The notes under the pieces: model-generated
Databases searched by the model: none
Seen by the model: only the letters and a program-made list of their open reading frames with translations
Told to the model about the DNA's origin: nothing
From: Stappia taiwanensis
Lineage (GTDB): Bacteria; Pseudomonadota; Alphaproteobacteria; Rhizobiales; Stappiaceae
NCBI RefSeq assembly: GCF_014635285.1
Contig: NZ_BMCR01000002.1
Location: forward strand, 712,881-776,880
Reading direction: 5' to 3'
Length of the DNA: 64,000 nucleotides
Position numbers and translations under genes: made by a program
Shown: positions 18,352-26,630 of the stretch, in pieces
How the letters are laid out: each line of letters opens with the position of its first letter
Position numbering within the stretch: position 1 is the stretch's first letter

Positions 18352-19129
18352 GTCGGCTCATCCTTGCCTTGTTCGAGAAATCGGCGGTGCGGCCATCGGC
18401 GACAAAGGCATCGCGGGCCGCCTGGGAATCCGCCATCAGATAGGCCTGTGCGGTGAAGCCCTGCTCCCAGCGGTACTGCGCCTCAAGATCCGCCGCCTCC
18501 ACCCCGTTGAGCGCCTCCTTGGCCAGCGCGATCATCGCCGGGCTCTTGGCGGCGATTTTCGCCGCAAGCACTCGTGCCGCACCGGCGAGCTCCGCCCGGG
18601 GCAGCACTGCCTCGATACCACCGAAGCGGAAGGCCTCCGCCGCGCTCACCGGATCGCCGGTGAAATACATCTGCCGCACCTTTTGCAGCGGAAACAGGCG
18701 CTGAAGATGCGCGCCGCCGCCCAGCGCGCCGCGATCCACCTCCGGCACGCCGAAACTGGCGCAGTCCGAGGCGAGCACGATATCCGCCCCGCCGCAGATA
18801 CCGATCCCGCCGCCGAGCACGAAACCATGGGCGGCGGCGATCACCGGCACCCGGCCGCGATGAATGGCGCGGAAGGTATCGTAGTTGCCCCGGTTGACGT
18901 CGATGATCCGCTCCGGATGCCGCTGCAGTTCCTTGATGTCGACCCCGGCGCAGAACCCGCGCCCTTCGGCGCGGATGATCAGCACCCGAACCTCCGGATC
19001 TGCGTTCATGTCGTCCACCGCCCGCGCCAGCGCGGCCCAGCCGGCGCTGTCGAAGGCGTTGACCGGCGGTCGGTTCAGGACGATTTCGCCGATATGATCG
19101 CTGACATCGACGGAAAATGGCGCGCTCAT
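18341..19129 (-). CDS. echA20: EchA20-like ring-D hydrolase (crotonase family)
   Basis: A crotonase-family protein of 262 residues. The oxyanion-hole segments IIRAEGRGFCAGVDIKELQ and HGFVLGGGIGICGGADIVLA are clear, with FGVPEVDRGALGGGAHL between. The C-terminal YRWEQGFTAQAYL matches the form recalled for EchA20. In the HIP pathway EchA20 opens ring D by a retro-Claisen hydrolysis. Its ATG lies in the stop of the ipdC-like gene (ATGA), so the two are translationally coupled, and its end overlaps the ipdF start. Confidence 0.82.
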   Translation of the reverse strand: MSAPFSVDVSDHIGEIVLNRPPVNAFDSAGWAALARAVDDMNADPEVRVLIIRAEGRGFCAGVDIKELQRHPERIIDVNRGNYDTFRAIHRGRVPVIAAAHGFVLGGGIGICGGADIVLASDCASFGVPEVDRGALGGGAHLQRLFPLQKVRQMYFTGDPVSAAEAFRFGGIEAVLPRAELAGAARVLAAKIAAKSPAMIALAKEALNGVEAADLEAQYRWEQGFTAQAYLMADSQAARDAFVADGRTADFSNKARMSRHGR

Positions 19130-20232
19130 GCCCGTGCTCCCTGTTTCACCGTTTCGCGGTCGCTGCCCGGCAAATGCCGCAGGACGGCCAGACGCTCTTC
19201 CGCCTCCCGAACGATGCGGGCGATCAGTGCGTCGCAACTCTCCAGCTCGCCGATCAGCGCCGCCACCTGACCGGACGGCAACAGCCCGCCCCGCGTGTCG
19301 CCGCTCACCAGCCCCTGTTCCACCAGGCGCGGCAGGTTCGGGGCCATGACGGTGGCGGCAAACCCCGCCTCATCGGCCTTCAGCGCGCGCAGGGCCAGCC
19401 GCACCATGCCGGCGTAGCTCATGCCTTGCGCCCTTCCCCAGGACAGGCTGTGCCGCAGGCTGGCAAGGAACCGCGCCGGCCCGCGCATTCCCTCCATGCG
19501 GCGCAGCTCCTCATTGTCGATGAACCGCTGCGGCAGACCATCGACCGCCTTCGACACCCGAATGGCCGCCGGATCGCCGGTCTTCAGGTAGCGTTCCAGC
19601 GTTGCCGGATGCACCGGACTGTCGGAGGTCAAAAGGAAGCGGGTGCCCATGGCGATGCCATCCGCGCCCCAGGCAAGCGCGGCGGCCAGCCCGCGCCCGT
19701 CGTAGAACCCGCCGGCGGCCACCACCGGCACATCGACCGCATCGAGCACCTGCGGCAGGAGAAGGGAGGTCGGCACCGATCCGGTATGCCCGCCGCCCTC
19801 ACCGCCCTGAACGGTGATGATGCTGGCGCCAAGTTCCACCGCCCGGACGGCATGTTTCACCGCCCCGACCGTCGGCATGCACTCGATCCCGGCATCGCGG
19901 AACCGGCCGATGGTCGCCGCATCCGGGCCGCGCCCATAGCTCACCGCCCGGACCCGGTGCAAAAGGATCGCCTCGATCACCTCTTCCGCGTTGGGCTGGA
20001 ACATGTGGAAGTTGACGCCGAACGGGCCATCCGTTGCCGCCTTGACCGCCGCAATGGCCGCGTCGATCCCCCCCGGCGGGATCGACGCGGCGGCAAGAAA
20101 GCCGAACCCGCCGGCGTTGGTCGTCGCCGCGACCAGCTTTGGGTCGGCCACCCAGCCCATCGCCGTCTGCACCACCGGATGCCGGCATCCGAGCGCCCGT
20201 GTCAGGGGCGTTTCAAGCCCGTTGCCTGTCAT
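19126..20232 (-). CDS. ipdC: IpdC-like flavin-dependent enzyme (nitronate monooxygenase family)
   Basis: An FMN-dependent TIM-barrel protein of 368 residues from the ATG at 20232; an in-frame GTG six bases upstream is possible. It is annotated by family as nitronate monooxygenase, but the match to mycobacterial IpdC is closer: HPVVQTAMGWVADPKLVAAT at the start, IITVQGGEGGGHTGSVPTSL for phosphate binding, VVAAGGFYDGRGLAAALAWG and MGTRFLLTSDSPV. In steroid catabolism IpdC performs a flavin-dependent step on the two-ring CoA thioester before ring opening. A nitroalkane-oxidising role is unlikely here because its neighbours are steroid genes. Confidence 0.82.
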   Translation of the reverse strand: MTGNGLETPLTRALGCRHPVVQTAMGWVADPKLVAATTNAGGFGFLAAASIPPGGIDAAIAAVKAATDGPFGVNFHMFQPNAEEVIEAILLHRVRAVSYGRGPDAATIGRFRDAGIECMPTVGAVKHAVRAVELGASIITVQGGEGGGHTGSVPTSLLLPQVLDAVDVPVVAAGGFYDGRGLAAALAWGADGIAMGTRFLLTSDSPVHPATLERYLKTGDPAAIRVSKAVDGLPQRFIDNEELRRMEGMRGPARFLASLRHSLSWGRAQGMSYAGMVRLALRALKADEAGFAATVMAPNLPRLVEQGLVSGDTRGGLLPSGQVAALIGELESCDALIARIVREAEERLAVLRHLPGSDRETVKQGARA

Positions 20233-20298
20233 CTCCACCGCCTCATTTCCTCGTTCCCCCCAAGCGTTTTCGTCGCCGCACCTGTCCAGCCGCGACGG

Positions 20299-21057
20299 CT
20301 AGTTGAAGACCCGGCCGCCATTCACCACCAGCGTCTGACCGGTGATGCAGCGGGCCTTGTCGCTGGCCAGGAACACGGCGGCATTGGCAATGTCCTCCGG
20401 CTCGCAGAGTTCGCCGAGCGGGATCGCATCCCGGGCCCGCTCATAGGCGGCCCGGGGGATGCGCTGCATCGCCCGGGTGTTGGTTGGACCGGGGCAGATC
20501 GCATTGACGGTCACCTTGTGCGGGCCAAGCTCCCGGGCGAGCGCACGGGTGAAGCCCAGAACGCCGGACTTGGCCGCCGCGTAATCAACCGTGCCGATGT
20601 CGCCATTGAGGGCGGAATCCGAGGAGATCGACACGATCCGCCCCTGTTTGCGCGCCCGCATTCCCGGCACCACCTGACGCGAGCAATGCAAGGTCGCGCC
20701 GAGGGAAATGCCGACAACGAAATCCAGCGTCTCGCCTTCCGCCAGATAGAACTCGGAGTATTTCTCCCGCGCCGTCTGGCCGAGATTGTTGATCAGCGTA
20801 TGCACCGGCCCGAACTCCCCCTCGATCCGGGCAAAGCTGGCGGTGACATGCGCGCGGTCGAGCAGATCGCCTTCAATCGCCAGAACGCGCCCGCCCTTTG
20901 CCCGCGCCTCCTCCGCGGTCGCTGCCAGCGCCTCGCCATCCCGGTCGAGGATCGCCAGATCGGCCCCCTCCGCCGCGAAGCCAAGAACGATCGACCGGCC
21001 GATGCCATGTGCCGCGCCGGTCACCGCGACCACCTTGCCCGTGAAATCCCCCGTCAT
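20299..21057 (-). CDS. Short-chain dehydrogenase/reductase of the steroid unit
   Basis: A classical SDR of 252 residues from the ATG at 21057, preceded by GGGAGAG. The NAD(P) motif is TGAAHGIGRSIVLGF, an Asp (DRDG) after the second strand suggests NAD, NNLGQ replaces NNAG, and the catalytic set is SSDSALNGDIGTVDYAAAK. It is encoded between the fused acyl-CoA dehydrogenase and the ipdC-like gene. It would oxidise a hydroxyacyl-CoA or a ring hydroxyl. The exact substrate cannot be named. Confidence 0.8.
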   Translation of the reverse strand: MTGDFTGKVVAVTGAAHGIGRSIVLGFAAEGADLAILDRDGEALAATAEEARAKGGRVLAIEGDLLDRAHVTASFARIEGEFGPVHTLINNLGQTAREKYSEFYLAEGETLDFVVGISLGATLHCSRQVVPGMRARKQGRIVSISSDSALNGDIGTVDYAAAKSGVLGFTRALARELGPHKVTVNAICPGPTNTRAMQRIPRAAYERARDAIPLGELCEPEDIANAAVFLASDKARCITGQTLVVNGGRVFN

Positions 21058-21152
21058 CTCTCTCCCTTTCCCTTGATCACTGGTGTGGCAACGCGGGCGG
21101 GCCAGAGCGCAAGGCCCTGGCTGCCGCCGCACCGCCGCAAGATGAAAAACCG

Positions 21153-23507
21153 CTAGCGCGTACCGCTCTGGGTCTGGCCGCGCGGCTCACGCGGCATGCG
21201 GAGCCCTTGTTCTGAAATGATGTTCAACTGGATCTCGTTGGTGCCGCCGTAGATCGTCTCCGCTCGGCTGAACAGGTACATCTGCTGCAAGCGGGCAATC
21301 TCCGGCTCGGGCGCATGAACGGCAGCCTCCGGCCCCAGCACGTCCATGGCCAGTTCCCCCAGCGAACGGTGCCAATTGGACCACTCGTATTTGTAGCCAA
21401 GCGCCTCGGGCCCCGCCTCGCCGCGTTCGACCGCGCCCAGCACCCGCAAGGCCCCATGGCGCATCGCCCGCAAGCCGGCCCAGGCCCGCCCCAACGCCTC
21501 GGCATGATCCATCGGTTCGCGCGCCTGACGCGCCAGCGCGACCACCGCCTCCAGTTCCCGCGCAAACCCCATCTGCTGGCCGAGGGTCGAGATGCCGCGT
21601 TCAAAGCCGAGGAGCGCCATGGCAATGGCCCAGCCCTCGCCCGGTGCCCCGACCGCGTCCTCCGCCCTGGCCACCGCCCCGTCGAAGAAGACCTCGTTGA
21701 ACTCGCATGCGCCGTTGATCTGCCGGATCGGACGGATGTCGATGCCCGGCTGGTCGAGCGGCATCAACAGGAGGATCAACCCGTCGCGGCCGGTCGCGCC
21801 CTCCTCGGCCCGGGCCAGCACAAAGATCCAGTCGGACAGATGCGCCAGCGACGTCCAGGTCTTCTGCCCGTGGACGATCCAGTTGCCGCTTTCCGGATCG
21901 CGGCGCGCCCGGGTGCGCAAGGCAGCCAGATCCGACCCCGCCCCCGGTTCGGAATATCCTTGCGCCCAGAAGGTGGAGCCTTGCAGGATCCCCGGCAGAA
22001 AGCGCGCCTTCTGGTCCTCCGTCCCGAAGGCGGCGAGCGTCGGCGCCAGCAGCCCTTCGCCGATGTGGCCCATCCGCCCTGGTCCGCCGGCCCGGGCATA
22101 TTCCTCGTTGAAGATCACCTGATCGCCGACCGACATGCCGCGCCCGCCGAGCGCCTCTGACAGCCCCAGGCCGACCCAGCCGCCCTCGGCCAGACGTTGT
22201 TCCCAGGCCTTGCGCAGCTCCGGGAGGGCATCGCCATCGCCGGCTCCACCGCGCCCGCGCAGCGGCTCGAACTCTCCTGTGAGGTTTTCCGCCATCCACC
22301 CGGCCACGGCTCGGCGCAGCCCCGTCTCCGCCTCACTTGCAGGGCCGCTGACGGGAAGCGCGGAAAGCCGCCCGTCGATCAGATCGAGACCGATCTGCCG
22401 AAAGGCCGCGACAGGACCACCAGACAGCGCCCGCATGGCGGTGGCGCGCTTGAAGAACAGATGCGGCGCGTATTCAAAGGTCATGCCGACACCGCCATGA
22501 AGCTGGATCGCCTCGGCGCTGACGGCGAACAGCTCCTCGCAGGCCAGCGCCTGGGCGGCACGGGCCTCGGTCTCCGCCACACCATCTGTTGCCGGCGCGT
22601 GCGCGGACCGGTCGAAGCCCGCCGCCGCCCCGTCGATCAGCGCATCCAGCCGGTTCAGCCGCACGTAGAGATCGGCCATCCGATGCTTGATCGCCTGATA
22701 GGAAGCGATGCTGCGGCCGAACTGGCGGCGCTCGGCGATATATTCAAGGGTCAACGTGAAGGCGCCCCGCGCGGCGCCGGTCATCTCGGCGGCGAGCACC
22801 AGCCGCGCCCGGTCGATGGCAGCGCGGCAGCGCCCGGCAAACGCGGTGCCCCGGTCGAGTACCGCACTTGCGGGAAGGCGCAGATCCTTCAGCTCCAGAA
22901 CGCCCACCGGCTGGGTCGCATCCATGGGCGCGCAAAGCTGCCGATGCCCCGACACCGTCTCGCCCTCCAGCGCGATCAGCAGCCGTTCACCGGCGCAGAG
23001 CGCCGGCACCAACACCAGATCCGCCTCCATCAGATCCGGGATCGAGCCGCTTTGCCCTTCCAGGACATAGCCGTCCCCGGACTGTTCGGCCCAGAACACG
23101 GGCGCGTCCCAGCAGTCCCCGGCACCATGGCCGCCGTGGGCGAGCACGGCGCGCGCGGTACCGCTCGCAAGTCGCGCCAGCCATGCATCACGGCACAGAC
23201 CGGGCGCAGCCGCCATCAGAACCTGCCCGGCCAGCGCCACCGTGGAGACGAAGGGCACCGGCGCCAGCACCTTCCCCAACTCACGCCCAACCGTGACCAG
23301 CGCGCGCATGTCGACACCAAGACCGCCGCAAGCCTCCGGCAACCCGATGGCGGTGAACTGCAGCTCCTCGGCAATCCCCTGCCACAGCTCGCAAGCCTTC
23401 CCGCCATCCGACACCCGGAAGGCCGGCTCCAGCCCGCCGGCACGCTCCAGAAAGCGGGCCAGCGCATCGCGGATCATCATGTGTTCGTCGGTGGGTAGCG
23501 CGTCCAT
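21153..23507 (-). CDS. Fused double acyl-CoA dehydrogenase (FadE30-type C half)
   Basis: A protein of 784 residues made of two acyl-CoA dehydrogenases. The N half (about 1-375) is a shorter, divergent type with RRQFGRSIASYQAIKH and LHGGVGMTFEYAPHLFFKR. The C half (about 395-784) resembles mycobacterial FadE30, with AQGYSEPGAGSDLAALRTRA, GQKTWTSLAHLSDW, a FERGISTLGQQ segment and TIYGGTNEIQLNII. Steroid acyl-CoA dehydrogenases often form alpha2beta2 complexes of two such subunits; here both lie in one chain, as in FadE34. It heads the unit down to the maoC-like gene. A degenerate operator lies 61 bp upstream. The longer frame upstream of 23507 looks non-coding. Confidence 0.87.
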   Translation of the reverse strand: MDALPTDEHMMIRDALARFLERAGGLEPAFRVSDGGKACELWQGIAEELQFTAIGLPEACGGLGVDMRALVTVGRELGKVLAPVPFVSTVALAGQVLMAAAPGLCRDAWLARLASGTARAVLAHGGHGAGDCWDAPVFWAEQSGDGYVLEGQSGSIPDLMEADLVLVPALCAGERLLIALEGETVSGHRQLCAPMDATQPVGVLELKDLRLPASAVLDRGTAFAGRCRAAIDRARLVLAAEMTGAARGAFTLTLEYIAERRQFGRSIASYQAIKHRMADLYVRLNRLDALIDGAAAGFDRSAHAPATDGVAETEARAAQALACEELFAVSAEAIQLHGGVGMTFEYAPHLFFKRATAMRALSGGPVAAFRQIGLDLIDGRLSALPVSGPASEAETGLRRAVAGWMAENLTGEFEPLRGRGGAGDGDALPELRKAWEQRLAEGGWVGLGLSEALGGRGMSVGDQVIFNEEYARAGGPGRMGHIGEGLLAPTLAAFGTEDQKARFLPGILQGSTFWAQGYSEPGAGSDLAALRTRARRDPESGNWIVHGQKTWTSLAHLSDWIFVLARAEEGATGRDGLILLLMPLDQPGIDIRPIRQINGACEFNEVFFDGAVARAEDAVGAPGEGWAIAMALLGFERGISTLGQQMGFARELEAVVALARQAREPMDHAEALGRAWAGLRAMRHGALRVLGAVERGEAGPEALGYKYEWSNWHRSLGELAMDVLGPEAAVHAPEPEIARLQQMYLFSRAETIYGGTNEIQLNIISEQGLRMPREPRGQTQSGTR

Positions 23508-23567
23508 CGGTCGTCCCGGATCTGTCCTGTTCTGCCTTCCATCAGCCACGCCGAGCGCGGTGCCGCA

Positions 23568-23583
23568 TCGTCCAAATGCAGGA
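23568..23583. promoter_or_regulatory. Degenerate steroid-island operator (TCGTCC half-site)
   Basis: GCATCGTCC is identical to the left arm of the better sites and lies at the same kind of distance (61 bp) upstream of the fused dehydrogenase. The right arm (GCAGGA) is poorly conserved. Confidence 0.35.
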
Positions 23584-23656
23584 TGGAGGCTCGATACGCG
23601 GCGCGCAATCCACCGGCGCGACAATCCTTGCGCGCAGCCGCCGCGCCTCTCGAACG

Positions 23657-23681
23657 CAAAAGGGCCGCCCGGAGGCGGCCC
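23657..23681 (-). terminator. Terminator of the FadD3/binding-protein unit
   Basis: On the minus strand GGGCCGCC-tccg-GGCGGCCC is followed by TTTTG. It lies 30 bp beyond the stop of the binding-protein gene and separates that unit from the fused dehydrogenase unit. Confidence 0.7.
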
Positions 23682-23710
23682 GTGGTCTCGATTTCACAAG
23701 AGAGCGTGCT

Positions 23711-24904
23711 TCAATCGCACTTGGCCCGTTCGGTCAGCCCATCCTCGCGCGGGGCAAAGGCGTTCTTGACCACCACCAGCGTTTTCGACGAGGGCAGGAA
23801 ATGGGTTTCGCTGCTGGCAGAAAAGGTTCCGAGCATGTTGTCCATCGAGGCCGCATTCGCCTCGAGCCAGGCAGCGACCTTGTCGCCGTCGGTCGAGCCC
23901 GCCCCCTCGATCGCCGCCTTCACGATGAAGGGCTCGATGTAATAGGGAATGATGGAGGAACTGCCGCCAAGCCGCTCCAGATCACTCACCGTCTCCTTGG
24001 CGCGCTTGTCGAACCGGGCATAGGCGGAGGCTCCGACCGGATCCCCCTCGCAATAGGTCATGCCGACGAATTGCACGCTGTTGACCCCCTCGAAGGCCTC
24101 CTGCCCAAGGATCTTGGCATTGCCGACGGAGAAGTTGGTCATGGTCAGACTGCCGAACACCGGCACGTCCCAGCCGATTTCATCCCGGTTTTGCAGGAAC
24201 TTGCGCGCGTCGTCGCCAAGCGAATTGATGATCAGCACGGCCTCCGCGCCGCTGGAGCGCAGCGAGAAGAGCTGCGGGGTCATGTCTTCAGTGCGAAAGG
24301 CGAACTCCTGCACCTCGACCGGCTCCAGCTCACGGGACTTCAGGTAGCGGATCATCTCCGCGACCGCATCCTTCGACATGCCGCCATTGTCGGAGATGAT
24401 CGCCAGCTTGGTCAGCCCCAGCACGTCGATCGCATAATCGATGTTGGGGATCATCTGAGCCAGACCGGTCGGCGAGTTGGAGAAATGATAGGGCGCGGCC
24501 TGCGGCGTCAGCGTTGCCGAGGAGGCGGCGGTGATCTGCGGCAGGTTCGCCGCCGTCGTCACTGCGGTGACCGGGATCACCTCCTGGCTGGTCACCGGGC
24601 CGACCATCGCCTCGATCCCTTCATTCTCGATCAGGCGCCGGGCCTCGCCCAAGGCATGGGTCGGATCCGTCAGGGTATCGGCGAGAATGAATTCCACCGG
24701 ACGGCCGGCAATCCCCCCTTGGGCGTTGATGTCTTCCACCGCCATGCGCCAACCGATTTCCGCCACCTTGCCGATCGAGGCGCCGTTGCCGGTCAGCGAG
24801 ACCATCCCGCCGAGCTTCAGCGGCTCCTGCGCGCCGGCCTGCGTCGATGCCAGGCCGAACGCCATCGCGGCGCACAGTCCCAGCCACTTTCTGTTCCGAT
24901 CCAT
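23711..24904 (-). CDS. Periplasmic binding protein of Liv (HAAT) type
   Basis: A protein of 397 residues with a signal peptide (MDRNRKWLGLCAAMAFGLAS, cleaved around AGA-QE). The start PLKLGGMVSLTGNGASIGK and the segments EDINAQGGIAGRPVEFILAD and AMVGPVTSQEVIPV are those of Leu/Ile/Val-type binding proteins. The rest is specialised. It is encoded in the steroid island directly after the FadD3-like ligase, far from any amino-acid gene. Its permease and ATPase partners are probably the Liv-type genes at 35751-39163. The ligand may therefore be a steroid-derived acid; this is inferred from position. A GGAGGAGGAG ribosome site precedes it. Confidence 0.83.
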   Translation of the reverse strand: MDRNRKWLGLCAAMAFGLASTQAGAQEPLKLGGMVSLTGNGASIGKVAEIGWRMAVEDINAQGGIAGRPVEFILADTLTDPTHALGEARRLIENEGIEAMVGPVTSQEVIPVTAVTTAANLPQITAASSATLTPQAAPYHFSNSPTGLAQMIPNIDYAIDVLGLTKLAIISDNGGMSKDAVAEMIRYLKSRELEPVEVQEFAFRTEDMTPQLFSLRSSGAEAVLIINSLGDDARKFLQNRDEIGWDVPVFGSLTMTNFSVGNAKILGQEAFEGVNSVQFVGMTYCEGDPVGASAYARFDKRAKETVSDLERLGGSSSIIPYYIEPFIVKAAIEGAGSTDGDKVAAWLEANAASMDNMLGTFSASSETHFLPSSKTLVVVKNAFAPREDGLTERAKCD

Positions 24905-24982
24905 GAATCTCCTCCTCCTTCAGGCCTCTGGTCTTGTCTTCTTGTTCCAGTCCTCGTCTCGCGGCACGCCCCCTCCCGGGCC

Positions 24983-26555
24983 TCAGGCTTCCGCCATTTT
25001 TCGCGCCGCGATTTCTTCCCGCAAAAGCGTTTTTTGCACCTTTCCCTGCGCGCTCATCGGCAACGAGGTCCGGATCTCCACCGCGCGCGGGCACTTGAAA
25101 TTCGCCATGTTGTCCCTCGCCCAGGCGATGATCTCCTCCTCGCTGGCGGTCTTGCCCGGGCGCAGAATGACAAACGCCCGCCCCACCTCGCCGAGCCGCT
25201 CATCGGGCACGCCGATCACCGAAACCACGCCAATGGCCGGATGGCCGCTGAGAATGCGTTCGATTTCCGCCGGATAGCAGTTGAACCCGCCGGTGATGTA
25301 CATGTCCTTCAGCCGATCCTCGATCCGCAGGTTTCCTTGCGCGTCGAAGACCCCGATGTCGCCCGGTCTCCATGGTGGCCGCCGGATCCTCGAAATAGCC
25401 CTTCATCACCATGTCGCCGCGGATCACCACCTCGCCCGGCTGGCCGGCGGCCAAGAGCGCGCCATCCGCGCCCATGATCCGGACCTCGGTATCGGGCATC
25501 GCCTTGCCGGCGGTGCTGGCGATCACCGCATCCGGATCGGTGTAGGAGCACATGGTGCCAAAGCCGCCGCACTCGGTCAGGCCGTAGCCGCTGACCACCC
25601 CCTCAAAGCCGAGATCCTCGCGCATGCGCCGGACGAGAACTTCCGGCACCACCGCCCCGCCGGTCACGCCAAGGCGCAGGCTGCGTGTGTCGAACTCCGC
25701 CCGCTGCGGATGCTGCAACATGCCGTGAAAGATCGCCGGCGGTCCGGGAATGACGGTGATGCCGCTGTCCTGCACCCGCTGTAGGATCTCGCCCGCGTCA
25801 TAGGTCAGGTGCGGGATCAGCACCGCGCCGCGCATCATCGACACGATGGCGCCGCAGCGATAGCCGAAGGCATGAAAGAACGGCGGAATGATCAGCACCC
25901 GGTCATGCTCACGCACCCCGACCCGGCTCGCCCAGCCATCGATGCCGCGCAGACACTGGCGATGGGCGTACATCACCCCCTTAGGATAGCCCGTGGTGCC
26001 GGAGGTGAACAGCATGTCGCACAAATCGTCCGGGCCGACCTCGGCCTCGCGCGCGGCCAGCTCCGCGTCGCTGACGCTGTCGCCTGCGGCAAGAAACTCC
26101 GCCCAGTCGCGATCCCCGCCGCGCGGCCCTTCAAGCACGACCACCTGACGCAGCAGCGCCCGCGTTTCCTGTTGCAACTGGTCGGGATAGTAGCGGTCGA
26201 GAAACGTGCCCACCGAGAACAGCAGGGATGTGCCGCTGCGTGTCACCAGATCGGCGATTTCCCCCCCCTTGAAGCGGGTGCTGGCCGGCACCAGTACGGC
26301 GCCGGCGCTGACAAGACCGAGCGCGGTCACGAACCAGCGCCAGCCGTTCGGCGCCCAGATCATCACCCGATCGCCCTTTTCCACCCCCGCTGCGATCATC
26401 GCCTTGGCCATCCGCCGGCGCAGGGCATCGAGCTCGATGAAGGAGAGGCAGAGGTCCCCATCCTCGACCGCCCGCCGCTCGCCATAAACTTCGGCGGCCC
26501 GCGCGCACAGGGCCGGGATCGTGGAAAAGCTCCAGTTGTCGTCTTCAGTAATCAT
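24983..26555 (-). pseudogene. fadD3: FadD3-like acyl-CoA synthetase, frameshifted
   Basis: The frame from the ATG at 26555 encodes the large N-terminal part of an AMP-forming CoA ligase: LFTSGTTGYPKGVMYAHRQ (P-loop), PPFFHAFGYRCGAIVSMMRG, a YGLTECGGFGTMCSY adenine-site segment. It closely resembles FadD3, which activates HIP with CoA. Near 25361-25366 the frame is lost: after DPAATMETG it runs out of coding character, while [20 protein letters not shown] continues in the next frame to a normal C-terminal domain ([17 protein letters not shown], then the catalytic Lys segment QGKVQKTLL). The stretch before TGD also looks about nine residues short (no D-G-W motif), which suggests a 26-base deletion, not a single-base error. 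The protein is probably inactive. Confidence 0.75.
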
Positions 26556-26630
26556 CTGGCTACCTGTTCGGGGCCGGCGGCTTCAGCACCGCCGGCCTTG
26601 GAATTGCGTAAAACAAATTACGAGGACGCC

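Noticed and set aside
19126..20232. Annotation as a nitronate monooxygenase for nitroalkane detoxification
   Set aside because: The family name fits, but neighbours and specific motifs match IpdC of steroid catabolism better.
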